From positions 13,010,616-13,074,615 of the forward strand of contig NC_061774.1 of the NCBI RefSeq assembly GCF_022458985.1: a stretch of 64,000 bases of DNA, in the 5' to 3' direction. Positions 32,871-45,132 of this stretch are shown here, in pieces. The notes under the pieces are model-generated. The model was given only the letters and a program-made list of their open reading frames with translations. It had not been told where the DNA came from and ran no database searches. Position 1 is the stretch's first letter; each line of letters starts with the position of its first letter. Origin of the DNA: Mugil cephalus. Taxonomy: Eukaryota; Chordata; Actinopteri; Mugiliformes; Mugilidae. Position numbers and translations under genes: made by a program.

Positions 32871-33247
32871 ACAGATGAGCAGGTGAAGTGTTTTTTGTTT
32901 TATAATAAATGTCACTTTCATAATCAATTAACTTCCATAATATCACCTAGCCAGGGGATTTGGAATTTAGTAAATCTGTTGCTGTTTCATATGAAAAAAA
33001 AAAAAAAAAAAAAAAAACTTTTAAAAACAGTTTTACAGTCATGATTATTTTTTGTTGGAGTAAAATAGTTGCAGACATTTTCTCTTGACAGTGATTGATG
33101 GTAAACTGATCACACATTTTCCACATCGCCAAAAATAGCCACTAATGGAGCAGATACATTTACAGACAGTGGCTTTTTCTCTGAGTCTTTGGGCCACAAA
33201 CGCAACGTCTTCTTCTATATTCTACTGAGTCAGTCTTTCCTGTACAA

Positions 33248-36200
33248 TCAGCACTTAACAACAGGTGTACAGAAACACACCGATGGTCCATCCCGTCTTC
33301 TCCTCCTCTTCATTCTGCTTTTCCCCCTACCTCTGCCTTGTGCTTGGTTTCTCTTGGAGATGATGACAAAGATGGCCAGTGCTGCCAGCATCACGGCTGT
33401 TATCAGGAGGCAACCTCCAAAAACCAGCAGCGCTTTGTTCTTGAATATCCACGTACATGCAAGACATGATTCACGCATCTCACTGAACTTGCAGGGCTGC
33501 GTTGTCTCATTTTTAGGGAAACCGTTGTGAGAGATGATTTCCCTGTAAACGCCAATCGAGGCTTTGGCTGTGGATTTGTGTTGGGTTGAGGTGAAGAGGC
33601 CGAACTGGGGAACGTGTCGATCCTGGAGCCTCCACACGTAGAAGCCCTGGAGGTTGACTCCATCGACGTGGCTAGCTGAAAACAGACACAAGTAAGACAG
33701 ATAAGATCAGCTTATTTGACTGAAGCACGAACTTTGAGTGATGGTTCAAAACCAATATGCTTGCGTGTGCAAATACAGGACAGTCATGAAGAGGGAATAC
33801 AACACTGTTTTTCTAGCTCCGCTGTTAGATTTTTATTATCTTCGTTGTTCCCCACAAGGTCTAAGTTTTATTACAGGAAGCAATAAGGTACTTAACCCTG
33901 TATTACCTGCACAGTTGTTCCTCTGTCTTGACATCCTGAGAACTACAGACTGTGTATTTTGTACCTACCCTAATATGATTACACAACAGCATTCTCAATT
34001 TACCCCACCTTTAAGAGCCTCTTGCAGGTAACTCCTGAGGTAGTGTTGCCTAAGTTTGTCCTCATCAGGGGCTTGATCATCGATCCCGCTGCCAGTGACT
34101 AGGATAGGCAGATCCCCTCCATATCTCTGGCTCACCCAGCTCAGCATCTTCCGTAGACCCCAGGGGACAATGGCCTGCCCCAGACTGGAGGACGGCCAGG
34201 TGGGATCAGAAAGAGTCAAACAGCCATGATCAGGGGCCGAACTCTGCTGAAAACCAGTCTGTGGGTGGGGATACGGGGAGACCAAGCGGGTGGTGAAATG
34301 ATTGAGTGCAATAAAGCTCAAAGCCCCACTCAGCTCCTCCCTCTCAGCTTCTGTAAAACTAGGAAGAGGGGACTCAGGAAGTCCTTTTACTCGAGCTCTC
34401 TCCTCCAGGTACGCCTTCACTTCTTGTGGGTAGTCGCCCTTTCTCGCCTTCTCCTCGTATTTAGTCCCCAGCAGCGGGTCTAAAAAACGACCAAGTTCAA
34501 ACAGAAGAAATCTTTCAGCTGCCAACGTATGTGATTCCAAGAAGGGGTTGGCAGGTTTGACCCAGTCGGCATGTAGAGCGAGGGACACCATCGCTTGCTG
34601 TTGGCTGTAATGATCCCTCTCATATAACCTCCAGGCTTTTGCATGAGCCAGAAGAAGGTTGTGGGCTGCTTGATGTTTATCTTTCCCACTGGGATAAACA
34701 TCTACCAGTCTGTTTGGCTCATTTATCGTTATCCAGTGCCGAACCCAGGTACCCAGCTCCCGGTAGCAAAGTTCTGCATATTCTTGAAAAGCTGCCACTG
34801 TACTGTAGTTGAGCCAGCCCCCAGAGGCATGTAATGGCACAGGCAAGCCCAGATTGGGACCTTTGTTTGTTGGATAGTACATAATAACCATGGCCTCCAG
34901 GTCCAGCTTCTTGAGCTCTGTCAGGACACAGCGGTAGTACCTTTTAGAAGGAGAGATTTAGACGTTAATCTAAGGCAGAGATTTCAACTTTCGTTCTAGA
35001 AACAAATTCAATTTGTGTTGTTATTTCTACCTCAGTGCTTCTCTGTTCACATTAGAGCGATCTCCTTCAGGTAAAATCAGAGACCAGTTTAGAGCGAAGC
35101 GGTAGTGAGATGCCCCGGTGGATGCAAACATGCGAAGGTGACTACGGATAGCCAGATAGTCAGTGCACTGGGCTCGTCGGGTGTGGAGCTTCACCCCTGG
35201 GACTGGACGCAATGATCCGTCTCCTGTCAGGTTCCAGCTGTACAGGTGAGGGTCAGTAAACTGGGGGGAGAAAGGGTAGTAGTGGACCTACAAAAACAAA
35301 AAAGACCATTAAAAAACTGTTTAATTTGCATTCAAGCAATTTGGCAGTGCATCACGTCAACTTAGTTTACCTGCAAGGTGGAGTCAGCAATGCCCCAGTG
35401 AAATGTGCAGGGAAAATGGCCTTCGACCTCTCTGGAGGTTTCATCTTTCGGGAAACCACCGTCAGCGACAACTTGTCTGTAGTACTCAGCTGTGGTCTTG
35501 GGTGTCCTGGTTCCATTTGGTTGGCTGAAGTCAACGTAGAAGAGGCCTCGTCTAACAGAGTCCCGATAATTCCATTCAAATCCGTCCACCAATGACCAGG
35601 CTAAGTAGCCAAACACCTGCACATCATCAAGCTTGATAGCTAGAACAGAAAACAGAGCAATAAGAGTGGAGAAGGACTCTTTAATTCTCTAATTAATTCT
35701 TTTATCATGACGACCTCATATTTTTATTTCTCTGTTCACCTTGCAATACTTGATTGATGAAACTCTTCATTAGATACATGGCCACTGTGTCTTCCCTTCC
35801 CAGAGCTTCAGAGTACCAGCCTCCCTCAGCCACTAGCACCACAGGGTTCCCATACTCCAGCTTTATCCAGCCCAGAATACGCCTCAGGTCCGGGGTCACA
35901 TTCTGGCCGTTGTGGATCAGGTTGCGGCCAAGACGGAGGATGTTAGGCCCAAACGACAGAGCAAAAAAATCAGCTGTTCCCTGCACCCAGAGCTTCTCCT
36001 CAGGGGTGAATGCGGGCAGCAGGGCGCCATATTTAATCTTTAAAGAGACCGGGTAGTCACCATCCCCAAAGATGGGGTTGGCAAACCAGCCAAGGACCGC
36101 CTCTAGTGACTGCTGACAAAGCTCAACTTTGGCATCTGTAGCTTGGCCCCTTTGAGGCTCAACCCAGTGGGAACCCAAAACAATGGACACTTTCCCCCTC

Positions 36201-38117
36201 TGAGTTGTCCGGTAGTGGGTGTTGTAGGTGTGCCATGCTTTGACGTGTGCCTACAAAAGAAAAGCAGAGAGGTTAATATGGTGTTTCTAAGCTGTATGCC
36301 CAGCTTAATTGTAGGGTAATAAACATGTTGTGCTGAAGGCTATGTCACACATGATGTGGTGTAAATTGTAAAATGACTCCTCTCCTTATCTGCTTCCGTT
36401 TTTGTGTCCTGGCATTGTGTATGTCTGGCCCCTATCAAGTTATCATAGTTGACTTATTATATAACTCATATAACAGCTTTAGTTTTCCTACAGTAGGTTT
36501 GAGCTGGGAAACACATTAATCAAGACATCGTGGTCCCCTAAATTATCTGTTTAACTGCAGAAAGGTTTTTTGCACAGACAGCTGGGATAAGTGATAGTAG
36601 AGGATGAGATGAGGTTTTGCACATTTTAAGTGTTGATCTGCATCAAAAGACACAGTGAGAGAACAATTATTTCTTATTTCCACAAAATCCAAACTGATTT
36701 CTTTATCTTTTCACTCCAATGAACAAGTAAATGAGCAACATAGCTCAAATTGAACAACGAGTATAGGTTCAAGAAGTAATAGCCTAATAATGAAGGTAAT
36801 TTCAGTAAATGACTATTTGCTCTTTCTGTCTGCTCTGTGTTAGCTGTGCACATGCCATCTGTGCTTGACTGCATGAACATGAGTGATTATTAATGAAGCA
36901 TATCTCCTTGACTTCCTGACACACACCATTTTTCTCCAGCACAAAAGTGCTGATGTGGTGGACTCTGACCTCAACTGTGAACAGTCCTGTTAACCGATCA
37001 AAAACCTATCTATATGAATATTATTGACTAAGGAGATAAAATACAAAGTGAGGTTTGGTTGGACTAGCTAGAGGGCTAAGTTGCATTAAACTGGATTTCA
37101 ATGTCTTGAAGGAAGTGGATTATTACAAAGTGTCGGGGCATATAACGAAGGAATCGTGGTGCAGACTGTGATTGCTTCACTGTCCTGTGACCGAAAATCA
37201 TTTCAAAGATGTAAACATTCATTGACCATCATAAACTGATAAAGCTGGAGAAGGTCAAAGTTTGACTGTGACTTTATGTGTCACAGGAAAAATATTGTCG
37301 CTGTTACTGCAACCGAGGCAGGTAATTCCTAGTATGAGTAATTAATGTACACATTCAAATTACACAGAATCTGCTTGTTGACCCCGATGAGATAACTCAC
37401 CCTGATCAGGTTGTGAGCCACAATAAGGGAGGCAGAAAGACCTCCTTTCTCTCCCGGAGCGTGCACACCTGTCCCGTACCCCAGCACAGCCATCAGGTAG
37501 GGATTATGCATCGTGAGCCAGAACCTGACGTGACTCCCGAATGTGCGGAAGCAAAACTGAGCGTACTCCCCAAAAAGTCCAACCAGCGTGTCATTTCTCC
37601 AGCCTCCATATTGCTCTTGCAGCACCTGTGGCAGGTCCCAGTGATAGAGAGTGACAATGGGCTCTATTTTCTTTTCCAGAAGCCTCTCTATGAGCTTCTT
37701 GTAATGATCCACGGCAGCTGCGTTGGGCGGATTTCTAGGATTCCCATCAGGAAAGAGCCTGGGCCAGGAAAGAGAGAAAGAGTACGATCTTGCACCTAGA
37801 TATTCCAGTGCCTTGACGTCTTCCTCCCAGCAGTTGTAGCTGTCACTTGCCACCCTGACTGGAGAGTTGGTGAAATTGTCCCAAATGGACGAGCCTCTCC
37901 CATCCTGGTCCCAGGCTCCTTCCGTCTGGAAAGCAGAAGTCCCCGAGCCCCAGAGGAACCCAGAAGGGAAGGTGTCCTGAAGGAAAGCTTGGTCTTTGAT
38001 GATCGGGTTCGGCTTTGGTTGCAGCCATATATTCCTGCCCTCTCCGAGAGAACAAGCTGCCTCGGTCCAACAACACGCCAGCAACACCAGGAGGGAGAGT
38101 GAAGGATGGCCCAACAT
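33248..38117 (-). CDS. klb: KLB, beta-klotho, co-receptor for FGF19/FGF21-type hormones
   Basis: Single-pass membrane protein that pairs with FGF receptors to bind endocrine FGFs. Six coding exons: 37401-38117, 35740-36250, 35371-35639, 35031-35287, 34009-34940, 33248-33675. All phases close, giving 1037 residues (human 1044). Order: signal peptide (MLGHPSLSLLVLLACCWTEA), family-1 glycosidase-like domain KL1, second domain KL2, transmembrane helix (ALLVFGGCLLITAVMLAALA) and a short tail with an Arg/Lys run. KL1 has TMHNPY where active enzymes have a NEP motif, so the acid/base Glu is Asn; KL2 keeps TINEPN but has VTGSGID at the nucleophile position. Both domains therefore look catalytically dead, as expected for klothos. 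Beta and not alpha type is called from AHNLIR-GTGVHAPGEKG, the C-terminal NGFPKNET block and the UBE2K/TLR1 neighbourhood. Confidence 0.95.
36251..37400. other. KLB intron 1
   Basis: About 1.15 kb, unremarkable AT-rich sequence. No repeat or exon recognised. Confidence 0.6.
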
Positions 38118-39497
38118 ATTGAAGGCGTCTACCTTGTATCAGAAATCAGAGCGACAGCCGGTGTCAGCGTGCGCAGTTGTTCTTTTCAATATAATAATTC
38201 CTCTTGGGACTGACACGGGATACATAATGTCGGTATGGAAGTCGGAGAACTGATCAGAGCCAGGCGTTATCCAGGTGCAGCAGTGTCCATCTGACATCCT
38301 GGTTAATCTTCCCTATCTGTCCCTGTGTGTACTTCTGCTCCCGCTCAGCCCCTCCCTACCACATAACGTTCACACATACAAAGGTTGACTCATGTACACA
38401 AACACTTCTATTCCTGATAGGTTTCTGGAGGATTTATTTAACCTGTAGTTCCCAAAAACTCCTTTGATTATATCACCAAAGATATTGTTAAAAAGAAAAA
38501 AAAAAAGGCGAGCCACGAAGGTATTACTGAGCTATTCTTGAGAAGACAGGGCTCACAGGCACATGCTGATTGTTGCTATAAAGAACATTCTTGTGTCAAT
38601 AATTAGCTTGTACTCTGATCTTAGCTTCATAACTAAGACGTGCGTCACACTGCTGTCTATCTGTTCCAAATAAACACAGACACAGGTTTTTTGATTACAT
38701 ATAACTTAATACAAGCCAATTATCGAATGTCCAAGACATTCACCAAAAAAAAAGGGGGGGGGCGGTGACACGACAAAGCACAAAGCCGAAATTACTCCTC
38801 TCCTCTGCTGTCTTATGCCCAGAAGCTTATAAGCACGTCTGCAGTGTTCCTCCGAGATTTGATCAATCCACGCCAGGTGAGAACAGCAGCTCATATGACA
38901 TGATTTAATTTAACGCCACTTGTTGTATCAGTATCAGTCACCGACCCGAGGCAAGAGCAGCACGGGCCGGACCTGAAAACATTGCTGGGAAGTGTGTGCT
39001 TGCGCACACTTTGTGTCACCCTCCATCTGTCTGCACACACGCTCACAGCCTCCCAGCATCACAATAAAAAGCCCATCGGAAAAAAAAAAGAGAAAAGACT
39101 CTCATTCTCCTTCATTTAAGCAAGTGTGTGTAGCAGTCTAGAGTAAACAACACAGTTGCCCGGGAGACGCTCTGCCTCAAGGCATTAGTGGGATAAGTCA
39201 ATTGAGTTGGAAAATGTTCATCTAGCATCGAGACTGACCTCAGCGTGGTCGCTATGATACTACGAGAAAGACACCTCAAAAGGACTGAGCCATGGTGCGG
39301 TCGCCTCGTTCATTTTGGATAAAAAACGTAGAATAATATTTTGTTGTGATTGGTTCTGTTGTGAATATGTGAGATACAAGTAATTTGTGTAGAAATTGGA
39401 TCAAAGCTCAGGAATGTAACTAAATACATTTGCTTGGGTACAAATTTTGGTATTTCCATCTAATGCATCTAAATACTAGTATATACAGTATAGAGAT

Positions 39498-39500
<3 letters not shown>

Positions 39501-39528
<28 letters not shown>
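39501..39528. repeat. (TA)n microsatellite
   Basis: About 14 alternating TA units. Confidence 0.9.
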
Positions 39529-39529
<1 letters not shown>

Positions 39530-41231
39530 GTGTATGTAAGTAGAGGTATATATGTATGTGTATACATTATTTATACATGTATTTTTATCACGCAAGAAGG
39601 AGATATAAATGACTTCGTTTTTGGTTCTTCTTCCTCCTTTTTGAACATGGGTTAAACATGATCAAAATTTTGTTGTTTAAGTTGTTTGTTTTTTTTTTGT
39701 TGTTTTTTGCGGCATCTTCATTTTAATTCTGTTCAAAATAAAGATCTTCATCACCACCATCATGCTCTCAAAGTCAAATATTGAACTCCACCACATTTAT
39801 CTGAGGGCGTGCGATCATTTTATAGAATTGAATTAGTACTTTGAAGTTTATCAAAATTTTCTTGATTGCAAATTCCCAAATCTCACCATTCTCAAGCCGC
39901 TACCTGTGCTCGTGAATGTCTCATAATATGTGACATGCTTTGTGATAGATAATGAGATGAATTAAAAACTGATTTCAGTACTTTCGATTTTCCCACACAC
40001 ATTGACACCATCACCATCTTGAAGCTCAGCAAATCGCTTCCATCAGCAAAAGCGCCAGTGGGGTCAGGGAAAGAGGAAGTAAAAAGAGGATGTTCAAAAG
40101 ACTTCAAACATGACCAGGCCTGCTTTCATTTCTGTGCCTGTTTCCTGTTTTGTTGCATGTGGTAACAGTAAAGCAGATGCAGAGCAAAAATCCTGCAGCA
40201 GGGCTGGTGGCACGCAGTTAATTTTTTTTTTCTCCTCTGATTTGTATCATACATGGTTTTATTTCTGCATCGGTTTTTATTCTGAGATTTGAAAGCTACC
40301 TTTGTGCATCAGAGGGAGGAGAGACCTGATTAACGGGAATTTAATACTCAACAAATCAACCTGATGTCAAGCACGGGACTCAGTAGCAGGTCGGTGCACT
40401 CATTTGTTTGTCTGCGTATCACATAGTGTTTCATGCTGTGCTTTTAATTTGCTGTTAATTCATTCTTATTTTAGACAGAAGTAATTATGAGTTTTGAAAC
40501 AACATTTAGCTATATTTATGTGATTTTGTTACATTCAAAAATGTGACCACGTAAACAATGATTGAAAATAATATCTGTATTTAAATGTGTTGTGGAATCA
40601 GTACATCCAGGTCTATGTAGCTTCAATAAAACTAACGCCATGCGTCACTCACTGGTGGAATGTAACATGAAATGTAATTCATTCAAGTACGCTACCTAAA
40701 TGCACATGTGAAGTACTTGCTCTTGATCCTTTTCTTTTTCCGTCACTTTCTACAGTTTATTCATACACTGATGAAACCATCAATCAATCAATGTCTTGAA
40801 AGTGACTTGAAAGTCTAACTGTTTTGTTTACTATTTGGAACAGCTGTGATGGCTAGTTTCTGATTTATTTATTTTTTTCAATTGAGAGAGAAAATAAGCA
40901 GCAGATCAATCCACGATGAAATGATGAATGTTACGGTTGTTACAGTTTGAAAAAAGTCGTTCAAAGCGAACTCCATCTCAACCAGCGGGAACAGTAAAAT
41001 CCTGCTTTTAAAATGAATGCATCAGCATTAATAATATAATATGTCATAATATATTACATCTGATAATTGATGAACACGAGTTAGTAGTAGAAATACTACT
41101 AACAAGTATTTTTTGTACTCGTGCACATTTAAGATTTTTTTAAAAAAGAGATAATCCTTTAATTTATGCCAGAATTTCGTATTACCACTTTTATTTATAT
41201 ACAAAGACTGAAATAAATGAAGAAATAAATA

Positions 41232-41565
41232 ACACTGACCATCTTGTGACAATTCAGTGTTCTGTTTTGGACCTGGTATTCATGTGGTTGTTACTTAGAT
41301 ATGCACCAGACTAGACCAGACCAGACACCCCCACCCCATAGCATCGTGCCACCCCCAGCAGGATGCAGCCTGACGAAGACACACACACACAAGAGCATGG
41401 GAGCAACTCAAAAAACATGAAAAACAGCACAATGTGTTGACCTGGCCTCCAAATTCACTAGATCCCTGATCAAGCATCTGTGGGATGATCCAAAGAGGCC
41501 CCTCCCCTCAATCCACGGGACCTAAAGACCCCACTAACAACATCCTGTTTCCAGACGCCTTCTTT
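41232..41565. mobile_element. Tc1/mariner-type transposon fragment, copy 3, next to TLR1
   Basis: It shares with copies 1 and 2 the blocks CATCTTGTGACAATTCAGT, CCCAGCAGGATGCAGCCTGA, ACTCAAAAAACATGAA and TTGACCTGGCCTCCAAATTC. The terminal inverted repeats seen in the other copies are missing on both sides. It ends about 200 bases upstream of the TLR1 start codon. Confidence 0.75.
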
Positions 41566-41770
41566 TATTTAGTTCGACCCACAGACAAGAACACACGTCA
41601 TTCGATTGCAAAGCGGTTTAAAATGTCCACACACTGCATCGTCAAATGTGCACCAATGTTTCTCTGAAGTGGTTTCAGCTGATGTTGGAACATCACAGAG
41701 GTAGAACATATCACTTGAATGTGTATCTAATAAGCTGGTAACTTGTTGCCTATTATTTTCCAGGTAAACA

Positions 41771-44185
41771 ATGAGACTCACCACTGCTGTCCTCTGGGCA
41801 GCTGCCCTATTGATGGGGCTCAGTCCAAAGAGGAGCGCTTCGTCCCCCGACAGCATCGTCGACCTTTCATCCAAAAACCTCTCCTCCGTCCCAGGAGACC
41901 TGCCGCAGACGGCTGAGGCTGTCGACCTTTCACGCAACCAGATACACCGCCTTCACAACGGAGACTTTAGAAACACCGCCCTCCTCACCTTCCTGAACAT
42001 GTCGTGGAACAGTTTGGAGGAGATCGACCCGGACACTTTTCTCGACACGCCGCTCCTGAGTCACCTGGACCTGTCACACAACAGGCTGATGAACCTGTCA
42101 GGTCAGGGATACCTGCTCCACACGGGGAACCTCCTGGTGCTGAACCTGGCACATAACGAGTTCCTCACTATGACGCTGGGGAGTGAGTTCTCTTCCCTGG
42201 TTAAGCTGGAGAGCTTAACAGTTGGGGCGAAATGCATCAACGTGAGTGACTTCGTGAACATCGCTAGTGTGGAGCTGCACACTCTGACCCTTTCCATCGA
42301 GGATGAGCTCGCTTATGAAAACGGCAGCGTGAGGGATGTTCGTGCCCAGAGGCTGCAGATAGCTTTCAGTAGCACTCAAATAATGAATCATGATCTGATC
42401 GATGACGCCCTGTCAGTCTTTGCTGAAGTGGAGTTGATGCATTTGAAAGGCGGCTACAAAACCCTAACTAAGCAGTTGATTGAGAGATCAGAAATCCACA
42501 CTTCGTATCTTCATCTCACACACATCGTCATTGTCTGGGATGAGTTGACTCAGTTTGTGAATGCGGTTCTGCGCACATCCATCTCCCACCTGACGGCCTC
42601 TGATGTGACCATTAACAATCCGCCTACTCGTGACACCCCTGTGACCAAAACGTCAAAAATGATCTCCTTCACAGCCAGCGGGGCAAAGGTGACATCTTTC
42701 TTCTTTTCCCAGGAGTGTCTGTACAACTTTTTTATCAACCTGCCCGTGATGAATGTGGCAATCGTGAAGAGTCCGATCATACACATGACATGTCCAAAGT
42801 CGCAGAGTCCTGTCCTGCAGCTGGACTTCTCCTACTGTGCTCTGTCAGACACCATCTTCACCGGAGTGGAGCGTGAGAAGATTGTTGAATGTGAGAATCT
42901 GGGCAACTTGAGGAAGCTGATTCTTGTGGGCAACAATCTTAAGAACCTGCAGCTACTCAGCAAACGCGTGGGGTACATGACATCCCTGCAATCCCTGGAC
43001 CTCAGCGTCAACTCAATAGTTTACGACGGTTTGTTGGATTGCGTCTGGCCACAAAGCATTACCAGTATGAATCTGTCTTCTAATGATCTGACGCACTCAG
43101 TTTTTGAATGCCTACCCAAAGGAGTCGAGACGCTGGACCTCCAGAACAACCAGATCTCTCTTGTACCTGAATCCATCTTTAAGCTGGAAAACCTGACATC
43201 CCTGAATCTAAATGCTAACAGGCTGCGTGACCTGCCAGGGTGTAATTCTTTCCCCATTCTGAACAAGCTCCTCCTCAAGGCAAATTCCCTCCACGCTCCA
43301 TCTGTACACAGGTTAAAAAGCTGCTCCAGTCTGAAAACCCTCGACGTCAGTGACAACCCTTTCACCTGCACGTGCTCTCTGAGAAGTTTCATAAGACTTG
43401 GAATTGAGTCTGAAAACCAACAAAGTCAAACGGGGATAGAGCTGTTGAGCTGGCCACTGGGCTATTTCTGCATCTACCCAGAGGACGTTAGAAACTCTTC
43501 TTTGAAAGACATCTGGTTCCCAGAAATCTCCTGCAACGTAGGCCTTCTAGCAGCCGCTATCCTGGTCCCAGCAGTGGTACTGATTATCAGTATTGCGATT
43601 TTGTGCCACCACCTTGACGTTCCCTGGTATATGCGCATGATCTGGCAGTGGACCAGAGCCAAACACCGCGCACGAATGCGCCACGTTCGACCCGAGGACC
43701 TCGTGGGTGTCGAGTTTCATGCTTTCGTCTCTTACAGCCAGCACAACGCGGACTGGGTGCACAACTCCCTCCTCCCCAACCTCGAAGGCCCTGCGGGCGG
43801 GCTCAGAATCTGCCATCACGAGAAACACTTTGTGCCGGGAAGAACGATCATCGAGAACATCATGAGCTGTGTGGAGAAGAGCCGGCGCTCCGTGTTTGTG
43901 CTCTCGGCTCACTTCGTCCAGAGCGAGTGGTGCCACTACGAGCTGTACTTCGCCAGCCACCAGCGCCTTTCCCGCGGCTCGGACAGCATCGTGCTGGTGC
44001 TGCTCGAGCCTCTGCCTCAATACCTGATCCCGTCCAAGTACTACCAGCTGAAGTCCATGATGAAACGCCACACCTATTTAGAGTGGCCCCAGGACAGGGC
44101 CAAGCACAGGTTGTTCTGGGCCAACCTAAGGGCGGCCCTACAGGGTAACCTGCCAAACGCACCTGCCGCACAGATACAGGAGTGA
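41771..44185 (+). CDS. tlr1: TLR1, Toll-like receptor 1
   Basis: Innate immune receptor that pairs with TLR2 to sense lipopeptides and signals through MyD88. One uninterrupted coding exon of 804 residues, typical for this subfamily (human TLR1 has 786). Seen: signal peptide (MRLTTAVLWAAALLMGL), leucine-rich repeats (for example VDLSRNQIHRLHNGDF, LDLSHNRLMNLSG, LDLQNNQISLVPESIF), a C-terminal cap with NPFTCTCSLRSF, a transmembrane helix near residues 590-612 and a TIR domain from about 647 (VEFHAFVSYSQHNADWV). The BB loop reads EKHFVPGRTI with the conserved Pro. Middle repeats are irregular, as in TLR1/6/10. Fish usually have one gene for the mammalian TLR1/6/10 group, and KLB next door supports the name. 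The 'ttttccag' eight bases before the ATG suggests a 5' untranslated intron. Confidence 0.93.
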   Translation: MRLTTAVLWAAALLMGLSPKRSASSPDSIVDLSSKNLSSVPGDLPQTAEAVDLSRNQIHRLHNGDFRNTALLTFLNMSWNSLEEIDPDTFLDTPLLSHLDLSHNRLMNLSGQGYLLHTGNLLVLNLAHNEFLTMTLGSEFSSLVKLESLTVGAKCINVSDFVNIASVELHTLTLSIEDELAYENGSVRDVRAQRLQIAFSSTQIMNHDLIDDALSVFAEVELMHLKGGYKTLTKQLIERSEIHTSYLHLTHIVIVWDELTQFVNAVLRTSISHLTASDVTINNPPTRDTPVTKTSKMISFTASGAKVTSFFFSQECLYNFFINLPVMNVAIVKSPIIHMTCPKSQSPVLQLDFSYCALSDTIFTGVEREKIVECENLGNLRKLILVGNNLKNLQLLSKRVGYMTSLQSLDLSVNSIVYDGLLDCVWPQSITSMNLSSNDLTHSVFECLPKGVETLDLQNNQISLVPESIFKLENLTSLNLNANRLRDLPGCNSFPILNKLLLKANSLHAPSVHRLKSCSSLKTLDVSDNPFTCTCSLRSFIRLGIESENQQSQTGIELLSWPLGYFCIYPEDVRNSSLKDIWFPEISCNVGLLAAAILVPAVVLIISIAILCHHLDVPWYMRMIWQWTRAKHRARMRHVRPEDLVGVEFHAFVSYSQHNADWVHNSLLPNLEGPAGGLRICHHEKHFVPGRTIIENIMSCVEKSRRSVFVLSAHFVQSEWCHYELYFASHQRLSRGSDSIVLVLLEPLPQYLIPSKYYQLKSMMKRHTYLEWPQDRAKHRLFWANLRAALQGNLPNAPAAQIQE

Positions 44186-44277
44186 AGGTGTCAAGGTAGG
44201 AAAAGCAGGAAAAGCATTTGGACGTTCTCAAGACTAAGTAAATATGTATGTATGTATATATGTATACATATACATAC

Positions 44278-44648
44278 ATATATATGGGTCAAAGACGAGA
44301 CATGTCAATTCTGGTGTCCGAGGCATATTTATGATAGTAAAAATGAATAAAATTTTTTAAAAAGTACAATTTGTTACTCAGTTCTCCCCACTTTACTTGC
44401 TCATATGAGTATTTACTGTAAGAAATGAAAATTTAACGATATGTCCTTCCCGGATAATGAAGATATTCTGTTACCCAGGACATGTCCTCTGTTAGAGAGA
44501 CTGGACATGTTGATCAATTCAGTAGCTGTAGGTTTTTAGACATTGATTTGATGTTGTACTGTTGTTCTTTTATTATTATTAATAGAATTTAGATTTGATT
44601 TAGATTTTTTGCCACTTTTAAAGTCCTTATATGTCTTTGACCCATATA
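44278..44648. mobile_element. Candidate MITE with inverted ends
   Basis: ATATATGGGTCAAAGAC at 44280-44295 is the reverse complement of GTCTTTGACCCATATA at 44633-44648. Inside the ends are a second internal inverted pair (GAGACATGTC near the left, GGACATGTCC and GGACATGTTGATC further in) and no coding capacity. Flanks are TATG/TATA repeats, so target-site duplication cannot be judged. Best read as a short non-autonomous DNA element. Confidence 0.5.
44346..44351 (+). other. tlr1: Likely TLR1 poly(A) signal
   Basis: AATAAA 160 bases after the TLR1 stop codon and inside the candidate MITE. No earlier AATAAA was seen on this strand. Confidence 0.5.
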
Positions 44649-44792
44649 CACACATGTGTGTGTATGTATGTATATGTATATGTATATATATGTGTATATG
44701 GAATCACCTTTGTGAGCATTTCATTTTAGTTTTATGAGTAGATGAAGATCAAGATGTAACTGGTACATGAAACCAAACCATTCAAGTGACAT

Positions 44793-44798
44793 TTTATT
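44793..44798 (-). other. ints10: Likely INTS10 poly(A) signal
   Basis: AATAAA on the minus strand about 335 bases past the INTS10 stop codon. TLR1 and INTS10 converge, so their transcripts would end within about 450 bases of one another. Confidence 0.5.
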
Positions 44799-45132
44799 CA
44801 AACATCCACATAAACTTAATGTTTTCTCGAGATTGTAGAAAAAAACAAAGAGTATCAAAATGCAATTTCTTCTTTTATCAGTACTGACTGTTAACACCTC
44901 AACTTTGTACAAACAGACAAACCACTCACATACTACTACTACTATATACTGTATGTTCAAAATCGGCTTTGAGTCTCTGAAATGATCGGTCAACAACACA
45001 CAGGCTCATTCTTTTCTTAAAGACTTTGGAGACGGATGACGAAGACGAGTAGAAATGTGTAAAAAAAAAAAGCTCCAGGACTCATAAAGTCAGCTCAACT
45101 GCAGTTCGTTTGGAACAGCAACAGGCCCGGTG

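Larger units (their letters stand above)
31363..33247. other. Intergenic region between UBE2K and KLB
   Basis: The first 250 bases are the likely UBE2K promoter and 5' untranslated region, GC-richer, with a long A run at 31479-31502. Then come an ATT repeat (31799-31851), CA repeats, and a telomere-like interspersed repeat (32516-32870). The KLB 3' untranslated region must begin at 33247 and extend left; its poly(A) site was not fixed. No other gene is seen. Confidence 0.6.
38118..41770. other. Divergent intergenic region between KLB and TLR1
   Basis: It must contain both promoters because the two genes diverge. A TA dinucleotide run lies at 39501-39528 and a truncated Tc1-like copy at 41232-41565, close to TLR1. 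A splice-acceptor-like TATTATTTTCCAG ends at 41763, eight bases before the TLR1 ATG, so TLR1 probably has an upstream untranslated exon in this region that I could not place. Confidence 0.55.

Noticed and set aside
43547-44071. 174-codon minus-strand frame opposite the TLR1 TIR domain
   Set aside because: It is a shadow of the GC-rich TLR1 coding sequence.
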